Part shown: positions 7,874-16,368 of the stretch, in pieces
Layout of the letters: every line of letters begins with the position of its first letter
Position numbering within the stretch: position 1 is the stretch's first letter
Assembly: GCA_029007845.1 (NCBI GenBank)
Contig: JAQXIP010000113.1
Span: forward strand, 1 to 38,922
Source: Clostridiales bacterium
GTDB taxonomy: Bacteria; Bacillota; Clostridia; Lachnospirales; Lachnospiraceae
DNA: 38,922 bases
Direction of reading: 5' to 3'
Program-made: the position numbers and the translations under genes
Notes under the pieces: generated by a model
What the model was told of the DNA's origin: nothing
The model's database searches: none
The model's input: only the letters and a program-made list of their open reading frames with translations

Positions 7874-10800
7874 ATGCAAAAAATATTTATATCAAGTACA
7901 TTCCGCGATATGCAGGCGGAGAGAGATGCCATACATACAGAGGTAGTGCCGGAACTTAGAACGATGGCACAGAAATATGGAGAGGATGTGGAAGTCTGTG
8001 ATCTTCGCTGGGGCGTGAACACCGGCGATTTAGATAGTGAGGCAGGTTCTAGGAAGGTTCTGTCTGTATGCCTGGATGAAATTGATAAATGTAAGCCGTT
8101 TATGATTGTGATATTAGGAGAACGGTATGGGTGGATTCCGGAGCCGGATTTACTGCAGAGTGCAGCTGACCGGAAGAACTATCAGCTGGAAGAGATGGAG
8201 AAGAGCGTGACTGCGCTGGAAATTGAATACGGGGCATTAAATGATCCGGAAGTATTAAACCGAACCATCTTCCTGTTTCGGGAACCAATGCCAGAGGCAG
8301 ACGGGGACTACCACAGTGAAGGGGAGGAATACGCAAAAAAGCTGGAAGCACTGAAGACACGTATCCGTAAACTGGCTGGGGAACGGATATTTTCCTATCG
8401 GCTGGGGTGGGACAATGAAAAAAAGATTCCTACCGGACTGGAACAATTTTCACAGATTGTAACGAAACAGATGCGATTAATACTGGAGCAGGAGTGGCGG
8501 GAGAATGCCAAGCTTTCTGAAAAGCAGAAAGAGGAGAAACGTCACTGGGGATTTGTGGAGAGGAAAGCAGGGCAGTTTGGCGGAAGAATGAAGCTGCTCT
8601 CAGAATGCAAGCAGAGATTAGAGAACGGAGAGGGCAGGCTTCTCATTATGGGAGAAACCGGAAGTGGAAAAAGTACCTTGTGGTGTAAGATGGTATCCGA
8701 TTATCAGGCACAGGGATGGAATGTTTATCCCTTTATCTGTGGAAATACCGGGAACAGTGTATCTGCCATGGACATTATAAAGCAATGGATTTTTTATGTG
8801 GAAAGTCTGTTGGACATTGGGCATTTTGAAGAAGAGCCTGCAAGTAGAGACCAGGTAGAATCCATATTTGAGAATCGGACGAAAGAGGACTGGATCAGGC
8901 GGCTGCGGGATGTGCTTGTCCTGTATGACAGAAGAGAGGATGTTCCATTGCTTCTTCTGGCAGCAGACGGGCTGGATCAGCTGCTTCCGGATGAACTGGC
9001 AGAGAGTTTTGGTTTCCTTCCTGTATTTAGGCAGAAAAAAGTATATTTTCTGCTGTCTTGTGTGAAAGATGACAGCCAGAAGAGGTATGATGGAGATTGC
9101 ATGATGATTCATACCATGACTGCGCAGGAGAAGACAGAGGTTCTTCAGGGAATGCTTTCTTACCAGAGAAAAGGGTTGGATCAGTCTGTGATCGAAGAAG
9201 TCATGAAGAAGCAGGGAGCAGATCATCCTCTGTACTTAAGCCTTTTAATGCAGCGGCTTGTTATGATGGACAAGAATGACTTTTCTGTGATTGCGGAATA
9301 TGGAAATGACATGGCGGCGATTAACCGCTATCAGATCGAACTGGTCAGGGAGGCACCGGAGGATCCGGAAGATATGAGCCGGCTTCTGGTTCAGGAAACC
9401 GGGAGACGGGTGAATCAGGAACTGGTGCAGAGAATGGCAGAGTATATCGCCGTTTCCAGGCGGGGATTAAGAGAGTGTGATCTGCAGGTATTGCTGGAAA
9501 AGGAAGGAATCCAGTGGAACCGTCTGGATTTTTCCCGTGCAGTACATTATATGCCAATGCTTTTTACAGAGAGGAATAATGGGCAGATTGACCTGACACA
9601 CCGGATCATCCGTTCGGGATTGCGAAGAGGAGTTGATGAAGGGAAAATGAACCGCAATCTCTTTGCATATCTGAAGAAACTTCCAAAGGAGGACGATCTC
9701 CGGATTAATGAAATCGTACATTACTGTTATGTGTTGGATGAAAAGAAATTTCTGGTGGAGTATCTTGCCCAGGAGGATGAAAAACTGCTGGAGAAAGCAG
9801 CTTTGGAACTATACTGGATCTGTATGGAAGATTCTGGGGAGTGGTATGCACAAGTGCTGCAGGAAAAGGAAGCGTATGAATGGGAAAGCAATATGGCGTA
9901 CTTTGCGGCAACTTATTTCTGGAAGACTTTTAGAAGAAATTCCATGTTGGAATTAGGGATACAGTTAAAAATTCAGTTGAGTATTTTACAGATCAGCAGG
10001 AAATTATATCAGGAGTTAGGAACGGCACAAAGTGCAGATAATTACAGCAATGACTGTGAGCGTACAGGGTATCTCTATGAAATGCAGGGAAAGCTTATGG
10101 AGGCGATGGAAACCTATCAGGAAGCCCTGGTTATCAGCCGGAAACTCTATGAGAAGCAGCAGACATGGGTGAATGCAGAGATCTACCATCTCTGTTGTGG
10201 AAGGATCGGGCATCTCTATGAGAAACAGGGAAATCTTTGGAAGGCACTGGAAATATATCAGGAAGGCATGTCTGTCAGTAAGAAGATGTATGAGGAACAG
10301 GGATCAATAGAAAGTGCAAGATGTTTTAGTCTCAGTTGTGGAATGGTGGGCTCGGTCTATGAAAAGCAGGGAAAACTTAAAGATGCCTTGAAAATGTGTC
10401 AGAAAGGTCTTCGTATCAGCTGGGAGTTGTATAAGGAGCAGAGAACAGCGGAATGTGCAAGGGATTATAGTGTTTTTTGTGAGCGGGTCGGGTTTCTCTA
10501 TGAGAAACAGGGAAATCTTACGAAGGCTTTAAAAAGATACCAGAAAGTCTTGAATGTCCGCCGGAAATTGTATGAGGAGGAGAGGACGGCAGAAAGTGCG
10601 TGGGATTACGAGATCAACTGCTGTAGATTCGGGGACCTCTATATGAAGCAGGGAAACCTTCAGAAAGCTCTTGAAAAATATAGGGAAGCTCTGTCTATCA
10701 GCCGGAAATTGTATGAGGAACAGCAGACAGAAGAAAGCGCAAGAGGCTATAGTAACGACTGTGGAAGAGTCGGGACTGTCTATGAGGAACAGGGAAATCT

Positions 10801-11161
10801 GGCAGAGGCTTTGGAAAAATATAAGGAATATCTGTCGATTGCACGGGAATTGTATGAGGAGCAGGGAACAGCGGAATGTGCCGATAATTACATATTCAGC
10901 TGTGCAAAGGTAGGAAATATCTATCGGAAACAGGGCAATTTTACGAAGGCCATGGAAATGTATGAGGAGAGCCTTGCTGTCTTAAAAAAAGTGTATGAGG
11001 AGCAGGGAACAGAGGAACTTGCAAGGAATTACATGGTTCATTGTACGATGTTAGGGGATCTTTACAAGAAGAAAGCCATGGAAAAGTACAAGGAAAGTCT
11101 GTCTGTTTATCGAAAACTGGTTTTTGGCCAGGTGAAAAAATACATTGATGAAAGAAGGTAA
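7874..11161 (+). CDS. DUF4062-STAND NTPase with TPR-like repeat array
   Basis: A 1095-residue multidomain protein. Residues 1-95 form a DUF4062 module (KIFISSTFRDMQAERDA, CDLRWGV, LGERYGWIP), a TIR-like Rossmann-type domain. Residues 250-470 are a NACHT/STAND ATPase: Walker A GETGSGKST at 260-268, and Walker B PLLLLAADGLDQ near 358-369 with Asp365 and Asp368. A helical linker (500-690) follows. The C-terminus (about 707-1080) holds eight tandem TPR-like units with an exact 47-residue period (Tyr735, 782, 829, 876, 923, 970, 1017, 1064); the last lacks about five residues. An AGGGAGAGG ribosome site precedes the ATG. The architecture is that of sensor-switch-effector proteins, some of which act in phage defence; that role is inferred here. 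The gene ends 8 nt before folC. Confidence 0.88.
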   Translation: MQKIFISSTFRDMQAERDAIHTEVVPELRTMAQKYGEDVEVCDLRWGVNTGDLDSEAGSRKVLSVCLDEIDKCKPFMIVILGERYGWIPEPDLLQSAADRKNYQLEEMEKSVTALEIEYGALNDPEVLNRTIFLFREPMPEADGDYHSEGEEYAKKLEALKTRIRKLAGERIFSYRLGWDNEKKIPTGLEQFSQIVTKQMRLILEQEWRENAKLSEKQKEEKRHWGFVERKAGQFGGRMKLLSECKQRLENGEGRLLIMGETGSGKSTLWCKMVSDYQAQGWNVYPFICGNTGNSVSAMDIIKQWIFYVESLLDIGHFEEEPASRDQVESIFENRTKEDWIRRLRDVLVLYDRREDVPLLLLAADGLDQLLPDELAESFGFLPVFRQKKVYFLLSCVKDDSQKRYDGDCMMIHTMTAQEKTEVLQGMLSYQRKGLDQSVIEEVMKKQGADHPLYLSLLMQRLVMMDKNDFSVIAEYGNDMAAINRYQIELVREAPEDPEDMSRLLVQETGRRVNQELVQRMAEYIAVSRRGLRECDLQVLLEKEGIQWNRLDFSRAVHYMPMLFTERNNGQIDLTHRIIRSGLRRGVDEGKMNRNLFAYLKKLPKEDDLRINEIVHYCYVLDEKKFLVEYLAQEDEKLLEKAALELYWICMEDSGEWYAQVLQEKEAYEWESNMAYFAATYFWKTFRRNSMLELGIQLKIQLSILQISRKLYQELGTAQSADNYSNDCERTGYLYEMQGKLMEAMETYQEALVISRKLYEKQQTWVNAEIYHLCCGRIGHLYEKQGNLWKALEIYQEGMSVSKKMYEEQGSIESARCFSLSCGMVGSVYEKQGKLKDALKMCQKGLRISWELYKEQRTAECARDYSVFCERVGFLYEKQGNLTKALKRYQKVLNVRRKLYEEERTAESAWDYEINCCRFGDLYMKQGNLQKALEKYREALSISRKLYEEQQTEESARGYSNDCGRVGTVYEEQGNLAEALEKYKEYLSIARELYEEQGTAECADNYIFSCAKVGNIYRKQGNFTKAMEMYEESLAVLKKVYEEQGTEELARNYMVHCTMLGDLYKKKAMEKYKESLSVYRKLVFGQVKKYIDERR
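9992..11104 (+). repeat. Eight tandem 141-bp coding repeats (47-residue TPR-like units)
   Basis: Each unit reads roughly ISRKLYEEQ-T-E-AR-YS---GR-G-LYEKQGNL-KALE-YQEAL. Anchor tyrosines recur every 47 codons across eight units without drift. The DNA has diverged between units, although blocks such as tctatgagaaacagggaaat recur. The final unit is shortened by about five codons, losing the QGNLx turn. Confidence 0.9.
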
Positions 11162-11169
11162 CATGTATT

Positions 11170-12528
11170 ATGACATACCAGTCGGCAATGAATTATATGA
11201 AACAATGCGAACAGTATGGGAGTGTGTTAGGGCTAAAGCAGATCCGGGAACTGTTACGGCGGATTGGCAATCCACAGGATGCTTTGCCGGTAATCCATAT
11301 TGGGGGAACCAACGGGAAAGGTTCCGTGGGCACTTATCTTAACTCTATTTTTCTCAATGCCGGTTATCATACCGGGAGATATGTTTCCCCTGCCTTGTTT
11401 GATTACCGGGAGCAGTTTTTGCTTGATGGAGCATATGTAGAAGAGCAGGATTTTGCAGACGCACTGGAACAATTGATTCCGGTTATAGAGCGGATGACAG
11501 AAGAGGGCTATTCCCATCCTACACCATTTGAGATTGAGACGGCAGCAGCTTTCTGGATCTTCCGGAAAAAAAAGTGTGATCTGGTTCTTTTGGAAGTGGG
11601 AATGGGAGGAAAGGAAGATGCAACCAATGTGGTGTCCCATCCACTGTGCAGCGTCATCACCTCCATCAGTATGGATCACATGGCATTCCTTGGAGATACG
11701 ATTGGGCAGATTGCGTCAGAGAAAGCCGGGATTATAAAAAAAGACTGTCCGGTTATTACTTATGATTACCGCCAGGAAAAAGATGGGGAGGAGATTGAGA
11801 GCGTATTAAGAAAAGCCAATTGTCAGGTGCAGTCGAAAAAGAAAGAGTCACATCATTTTTTTTACCAGGCGGATTTTGACCAGATAACCGATATAAAGCA
11901 TCATCTTTCCCATGTCTGTTTTTCATACCGGGGAACCGATTATGAGACGGTAATGCTTGGGGAAAACCAGCCGAAAAACGCAGCACTGGCACTGGAAACA
12001 GTCCGTGTGCTGAATGGAGAAACGGGAGATGGTATATGTGGGTTAAAAAGAAAAATAACGAAAGAACAGTGCAAGAAGGGTGTGTTAGATGCCAACTGGC
12101 CGGGACGGTTTTCTGTTGTGTCGAAGGAACCACTAATCATTGCAGATGGAGCCCACAATGAAGGAGCAGCCAGGTCTTTGGAACGTTCCATTGAACTGTA
12201 TCTGAAGGATTATTCCCTGATTTATATTATGGGAGTGTTCCGGGATAAAGAATATGGAACCATTGCCCGGATTTTATCCAGACATTCTGATATCATCTAT
12301 ACGGTAACGCCTCCATCCAAAAGGGGACTTTCATCAGCCCGTCTGGCGGAAGCAGTGTCACTTTACTATGAACAGGTAATTGATGCAGGAGGGATGGAGC
12401 ATGGAATCAAACTGGCAGAAAAAAAGGCGGAAGAGCTGGAACAGCAGAGCGGAAAGAAATACGCAATTGTAATCTTTGGAACACTTTCTACTTTGTCAGA
12501 AGTGTACCGCGTTGTTGGACTTTGTTAA
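11170..12528 (+). CDS. folC: Folylpolyglutamate synthase / dihydrofolate synthase
   Basis: Mur-ligase family enzyme that adds glutamate to dihydropteroate and/or extends the polyglutamate tail of folates, in the cytoplasm. The ATP-binding loop IHIGGTNGKGSVGTYL lies near residues 42-57, followed by GRYVSPALFDYREQF and the metal/ATP motif LLEVGMGGKEDATNVV. The C-terminal domain contains ADGAHNEGAARSL. Its 452 aa are within the family range. The start ATG at 11170 is reached from an AGAAGG site located in the last codons of the STAND gene, so folC may depend on transcripts crossing that gene. Three more folate genes follow after a fresh promoter. Whether it is bifunctional cannot be decided by eye. 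Confidence 0.92.
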   Translation: MTYQSAMNYMKQCEQYGSVLGLKQIRELLRRIGNPQDALPVIHIGGTNGKGSVGTYLNSIFLNAGYHTGRYVSPALFDYREQFLLDGAYVEEQDFADALEQLIPVIERMTEEGYSHPTPFEIETAAAFWIFRKKKCDLVLLEVGMGGKEDATNVVSHPLCSVITSISMDHMAFLGDTIGQIASEKAGIIKKDCPVITYDYRQEKDGEEIESVLRKANCQVQSKKKESHHFFYQADFDQITDIKHHLSHVCFSYRGTDYETVMLGENQPKNAALALETVRVLNGETGDGICGLKRKITKEQCKKGVLDANWPGRFSVVSKEPLIIADGAHNEGAARSLERSIELYLKDYSLIYIMGVFRDKEYGTIARILSRHSDIIYTVTPPSKRGLSSARLAEAVSLYYEQVIDAGGMEHGIKLAEKKAEELEQQSGKKYAIVIFGTLSTLSEVYRVVGLC

Positions 12529-12532
12529 AAAT

Positions 12533-12561
12533 TTGCACTATTTTACGTTCTGTGGCATAAT
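12533..12561 (+). promoter_or_regulatory. Sigma-A promoter of folE-folP-folBK
   Basis: TTGCAC (12533-12538), a 17-bp spacer, and CATAAT (12556-12561), located just after the folC stop codon. Confidence 0.65.
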
Positions 12562-12605
12562 CAAAAGGCAGAGAAGAAAATGAGACCAGAGGAAGGCAGG
12601 ATATA

Positions 12606-12656
12606 ATGCAAGAAAAAAGCGATGGTCGTAAGGAGCGTTTAGATTATGATAGATAG
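12606..12656 (+). CDS. Possible 16-residue leader peptide overlapping the folE start
   Basis: ATG at 12606, preceded by AGGAAGG, opens a 16-codon frame ([16 protein letters not shown]) whose TAG (12654-12656) overlaps the folE ATG (12646) by 11 bases in a different frame. The folE ribosome site (AAGGAG) lies inside it. It may couple or modulate folE translation. It has no recognisable motif and could be fortuitous. Confidence 0.3.
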   Translation: MQEKSDGRKERLDYDR

Positions 12657-13200
12657 AGAGAAAATCCAGCAGGCAGTTGCCCTGTTTTTAGAAGGAATCG
12701 GAGAAGATCCAAACCGGGAAGGGCTTCTTGACACGCCAAAGCGGATTAGTGCCATGTGCGAGGAACTGTTTTCCGGAATCGGACAGGATGCATCCGAACA
12801 TTTGTCAAGAACTTTCCTGGCAACGAATAATGAGATGGTGTTGGAGAAAGAAATATCTTTTTATTCTGTGTGTGAGCATCATTTTCTGCCGTTTTACGGT
12901 GTGGTGCATATCGCCTATGTGCCGGACGGGAAAGTGGTCGGTTTAAGCAAACTGGCAAGAACCGTGGAAGTATATGCAAGGCGCGCCCAGATTCAGGAGC
13001 AGATGACGGCTCAGATTGCCGATGACATTATGAAGCATCTGAAGCCAAAAGGTGTGATGGTCTATGTAGAGGCAGAGCATATGTGTATGACGATGCGTGG
13101 CATCAAAAAGCCGGGAACAAAGACAAATACAATTGTAACGAGAGGCGTATTTGCACAGGACGAGTCACTTAGAAACCAGTTCTTTGCATTAATTAAGTAA
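12646..13200 (+). CDS. folE: GTP cyclohydrolase I
   Basis: Converts GTP to 7,8-dihydroneopterin triphosphate, the first step of folate synthesis. The 184-residue protein shows the full signature: [20 protein letters not shown] with the zinc-binding Cys and His, [20 protein letters not shown], and [17 protein letters not shown] with the second zinc Cys. The length is normal for bacterial type IA enzymes. AAGGAG lies 10 nt upstream of the ATG. It heads the folE-folP-folBK cluster, 20 nt before folP, under the promoter at 12533. Confidence 0.97.
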   Translation: MIDREKIQQAVALFLEGIGEDPNREGLLDTPKRISAMCEELFSGIGQDASEHLSRTFLATNNEMVLEKEISFYSVCEHHFLPFYGVVHIAYVPDGKVVGLSKLARTVEVYARRAQIQEQMTAQIADDIMKHLKPKGVMVYVEAEHMCMTMRGIKKPGTKTNTIVTRGVFAQDESLRNQFFALIK

Positions 13201-13220
13201 GATGCAGAAGGGAGTTATCT

Positions 13221-14030
13221 ATGAATATTGGCGGAAAAGAATTTGTGATGAGTGGACACACTTATGTGATGGGAATTTTAAATGTAACACCGGATTCCTT
13301 TTCTGATGGAGGACATTATAACCAGATGGATGCGGCTCTAAGCCATGTGGAAGAGATGATTCAGGATGGTGCTGACATCATTGATGTAGGAGGGGAGTCT
13401 ACAAGACCGGGGCACACTAAGATTACCGTTTCCGAGGAAATCCACCGGGTTGTTCCGGTTATCCGGGCCATAAAGGAGCGTTTTGATATACCGGTTTCCA
13501 TCGACACATACAAATCAGAAGTTGCTGAGGAATCACTGGCTGCAGGAGCAGATCTGTTAAATGATATATGGGGCTTTTTGTATGATGAGAAAATGGCAGA
13601 ACTGGCGGCAAAGACCGGAGTGCCGGTGTGTCTTATGCATAACCGGGATAATACAGACTACAAAGATTTTCGCAGGGAATATCTGGAAGATATGAAACGG
13701 TGTCTTCTGGTGGCAGAAAAACATGGGGTGAAAAAGGATCAGATTATTCTGGATCCAGGAGTGGGATTTGGAAAAAACTATGAGCATAATCTGCTTGTGT
13801 TAAAGCATCTGGATGAGTTTGTAGATCTGGGATATCCGGTATTACTTGGCACATCCAGGAAATCAGTGATTGGGCTGACGCTGGATCTTCCGGCCAATGA
13901 GCGGGAAGAGGGAACTCAGGTTACAACGGTATTAGCAGTGCAAAGCGGCTGTCAGTTTGTACGGGTTCACAATGTGAAAGGGAATGTGCGCACCATCCGC
14001 ATGATGGAAGCAATCAAGAATGCAGAGTGA
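13221..14030 (+). CDS. folP: Dihydropteroate synthase
   Basis: Condenses 6-hydroxymethyl-dihydropterin pyrophosphate with p-aminobenzoate; the target of sulfonamides. All family signatures are present: MGILNVTPDSFSDGG, DIIDVGGESTRPG, PVSIDTYKSEVAEE, LLNDIWGF, LDPGVGFGK, GTSRKSVIG and RVHNVKGN. It is 269 aa, typical. An AGAAGGGAG site precedes the ATG. Together with folE upstream and the folB-folK fusion downstream it completes the pterin branch. p-Aminobenzoate synthesis genes are not in the window. Confidence 0.97.
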   Translation: MNIGGKEFVMSGHTYVMGILNVTPDSFSDGGHYNQMDAALSHVEEMIQDGADIIDVGGESTRPGHTKITVSEEIHRVVPVIRAIKERFDIPVSIDTYKSEVAEESLAAGADLLNDIWGFLYDEKMAELAAKTGVPVCLMHNRDNTDYKDFRREYLEDMKRCLLVAEKHGVKKDQIILDPGVGFGKNYEHNLLVLKHLDEFVDLGYPVLLGTSRKSVIGLTLDLPANEREEGTQVTTVLAVQSGCQFVRVHNVKGNVRTIRMMEAIKNAE

Positions 14031-14086
14031 ACGCAGGCGGGATGGTTTTAATCCGGAAATGCATGATAGAAGGAAGGAAAGAAGCA

Positions 14087-14899
14087 ATGGATTGCATTAA
14101 AATACGTGGACTGGAAGTGTTTGCCCGCCATGGGGCGTTGAAGGAAGAGCAGGTGCTGGGACAGAAATTCATTCTTTCTGCATCCATGTATCTGTCTGCG
14201 GCAAATGCCGGCTGGACAGATGATCTGGCGAAAACGGTGAATTATGCCCAGGTGGCGCAATTTATGACTTCCTATATGCAGGAACATACTTTTTCGCTGA
14301 TTGAGACTGTGGCAGAGCACCTGTCCCGTGAAGTGCTGAAACAGTTTCCACTGATTCGCAGCATGGAGTTAACCATCGAGAAGCCATGGGCTCCGGTGGG
14401 GCTGCCATTAAAAACCGTTTCCCTTACCGTCAAACGGGGTTGGCATCAGGTTTATCTGGGAATCGGCTCGAATCTGGGAGAGAAAGAGGCAAATCTGAAA
14501 CGGGCGATTCAGCTGTTACAGGAGGATGCAGATACCGATGTGACAAAGATTTCTTCATTTTATGTGACAGAACCGGTGGGAGAAGTGGAGCAGGATGATT
14601 TTTTAAATGGAGCATTAGAGATCGAGACGCTGAGAAATCCAGAAGAATTACTAGAATTGATTGGAGCCATCGAGAAAGATCTCAAACGTGTCCGAACCGT
14701 ACACTGGGGACCGAGAACGATTGATGTGGATATTCTTCTTTATGACCAGGAGATCTATCAGTCAGAGGCATTGATGATTCCCCATGTGGAGATGGCAAAC
14801 CGGGATTTTGTACTGGATCCTTTGCATGAAATTGCACCGTATGCATGGCATCCGGTGCACAAAAAAACAGTCCATGAATTATGGTGTGAAAGACATTAA
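14087..14899 (+). CDS. folBK: Bifunctional dihydroneopterin aldolase / HPPK
   Basis: This fusion carries out two consecutive folate steps: aldol cleavage of dihydroneopterin, and pyrophosphorylation of 6-hydroxymethyl-dihydropterin. Residues 1-118 are FolB (MDCIKIRGLEVFARHGALKEE, with VNYAQVAQF and TVAEHLSREVL). Residues 122-270 are FolK (VYLGIGSNLGEKEANLKRAI, EPVGEVEQDDFLNGALEIET, and the signature GPRTIDVDILLYD). I start it at 14087, where GGAAGG sits upstream and FolB homology begins. A longer in-frame ORF from 14027 adds 20 residues without homology and would overlap folP by 4 bases. FolB-FolK fusions are known in Firmicutes. Confidence 0.93.
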   Translation: MDCIKIRGLEVFARHGALKEEQVLGQKFILSASMYLSAANAGWTDDLAKTVNYAQVAQFMTSYMQEHTFSLIETVAEHLSREVLKQFPLIRSMELTIEKPWAPVGLPLKTVSLTVKRGWHQVYLGIGSNLGEKEANLKRAIQLLQEDADTDVTKISSFYVTEPVGEVEQDDFLNGALEIETLRNPEELLELIGAIEKDLKRVRTVHWGPRTIDVDILLYDQEIYQSEALMIPHVEMANRDFVLDPLHEIAPYAWHPVHKKTVHELWCERH

Positions 14900-14909
14900 G
14901 ACTCGAATC

Positions 14910-15106
14910 TCGCACATGCAAATCGGAGGGTATGCCAGGCGCGTATAGAATGGGATGGATTATAAAATACTTTTTGAACACGTCGGCACTTGGTTTTGCG
15001 CAGGCAAAACCTTAGTACCGCTACGTGTTCAAATAGCGGAAGCGGGTATTTTATAATCCATCCCATTCTATACGCGCCTAGCATTCCCGCCGATTTGCAT
15101 GTGCGA
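14910..15106 (-). repeat. Interspersed palindromic element, copy 2
   Basis: The arms TCGCACATGCAAATCGG and CCGATTTGCATGTGCGA enclose further complementary blocks (GCGCGTATAGAATGGGATGG with its complement at about 15055-15077) and the family core hairpin at 14974-15032. In reverse complement the core matches copy 1 at nearly every base apart from the loop. The element fills the whole gap between the convergent folBK and DUF5050 genes, so it probably also acts as a transcription barrier. Confidence 0.85.
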
Positions 15107-15115
15107 AGTTTGACA

Positions 15116-16132
15116 TTAAGAATCTTTACCTGGCTGAAATTTTTTCACGGAATCCGGCTTACTTGTCTTAAAATAAAACTGCTGGGTGAATGCGTCATAC
15201 TGCTGGAAGAAAACATAGTCGCCGCATACGTTTATATTGGAGAAGCTGCCTTTTTTAATGAGGGCAGTTTCTTTTTCTTCTATATCATACTGGCCAAGAT
15301 AGCTTTCGGTGCCATTGTCTGTCTGGTAATAAAGATAGCGGCCGCTTGGACTGAGATTAAAGGTGGCACACCGTTCTTTGACAAGAGTGACCGGATTGGA
15401 GCCGTCTATATTCACCCGGCAGACGGAATAGTTCTCTTTCATATTTAAAAAATAAAGGTATTCCCGGTCTAAAATGACGCTGGTGCAGTTGCCGTCGAAG
15501 ATTACTACGTCCTCTTTATTCACCAGATTCAGCCGGTGGATTTTATGATCAGACGTAACACCACTGTAATACAAGGTGTAATCCGTTAGTGCCAGAGGGT
15601 TGATGTTGTCTTTTGAAATCTCCACAGCTTCTGAGTCATTGACCCCGCAGCGGTAAAGAAAAAGCCCGGTATCTTTCAGGTAATTCTGGTAATATACATA
15701 ATTGCCAAGGAGGGCTACGGTACCAGCAGGAGTACGGCTCAGCATTTTGGGCTGCCTTCCGGACCGGTTAATCCGGAAAACACCTGTCTGGGCAGCCGAA
15801 AGATGGGAAGAGAGTTTCCCTTCTTTTCGATTGTTATGTCTGGCATAATAGATATATTTTCCGGCTGCATTGATATGGGTTACCGTGTCTGGAGAAACTT
15901 TCTTTACATGGGACATATCGGTATCCATTACATAAAGACATCCATCATCATCCGGATTACTGAAATAGATTTTTCCGCCTTCTTCACAAAACAGTCCCTG
16001 GTTTAACAGGTTGCCGCTTGTATTGCCAGAAAGATCCGGATCATTATATTGGAAACGGTTTGCATATTGATAGATCAGGATAAATGCAGCAAGCAGGATG
16101 ACAGCCGCAATTGTGATCACTCGTTTTTTCAT
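15116..16132 (-). CDS. DUF5050 beta-propeller-like protein, membrane-anchored
   Basis: 338 residues. An N-terminal hydrophobic segment (residues 5-23, VITIAAVILLAAFILIYQY) without a lipobox predicts a signal anchor, with the rest outside the cell. The body is made of repeated short strands of the type GKIYFSN..., KYIYYARHN, NYVYYQN, YTLYYSG, REYLYFLN and RYLYYQT, each followed by a polar turn. This is the pattern of DUF5050/TolB-like propellers found in Firmicute surface proteins. No catalytic motif is seen and the function is unknown. It is transcribed toward repeat copy 2 and away from pheA, and its stop codon is only ten bases from the element. Confidence 0.7.
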   Translation of the reverse strand: MKKRVITIAAVILLAAFILIYQYANRFQYNDPDLSGNTSGNLLNQGLFCEEGGKIYFSNPDDDGCLYVMDTDMSHVKKVSPDTVTHINAAGKYIYYARHNNRKEGKLSSHLSAAQTGVFRINRSGRQPKMLSRTPAGTVALLGNYVYYQNYLKDTGLFLYRCGVNDSEAVEISKDNINPLALTDYTLYYSGVTSDHKIHRLNLVNKEDVVIFDGNCTSVILDREYLYFLNMKENYSVCRVNIDGSNPVTLVKERCATFNLSPSGRYLYYQTDNGTESYLGQYDIEEKETALIKKGSFSNINVCGDYVFFQQYDAFTQQFYFKTSKPDSVKKFQPGKDS

Positions 16133-16150
16133 GAAAATTCCTCCCGATAG

Positions 16151-16255
16151 GTATCATGGGGTCAAAACACATTTTGCCCCTCATTTGATACACGAATTCA
16201 GAGCTCTTATCCTGCAAGCAGGAACGGGTTCTGACCTTTTGACCCTTGTATCATA
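16151..16255. repeat. Palindromic intergenic element, second type
   Basis: GTATCATGGGGTCAAAA at the left and TTTTGACCCTTGTATCAT at the right share the perfect 9-bp complement GGGTCAAAA/TTTTGACCC. The interior contains CCTGCAAGCAGG (16211-16222) and AGAGCTCT (16199-16206). It is unrelated to the three-copy family and lies between divergent DUF5050 and pheA. I believe similar sequences occur in other Lachnospiraceae, but that is memory only. Confidence 0.5.
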
Positions 16256-16289
16256 ATAAGTATAAGACATTTTCGGAAAGAGTTCAACC

Positions 16290-16318
16290 TTGTCAAAGGA
16301 GGATGCAACGGATATAAT
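16290..16318 (+). promoter_or_regulatory. Sigma-A promoter of pheA
   Basis: TTGTCA (16290-16295), a 17-bp spacer, and TATAAT (16313-16318), 50 bp upstream of the pheA ATG. Confidence 0.8.
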
Positions 16319-16368
16319 AAAAGAAGGCTGGCCTTAAGAATTAGGCGCAGGCAAGAAGGAGGAAACAG

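Noticed and set aside
14027-14086. Upstream start for folBK overlapping folP
   Set aside because: The extra 20 residues have no FolB homology, and GGAAGG points to 14087.
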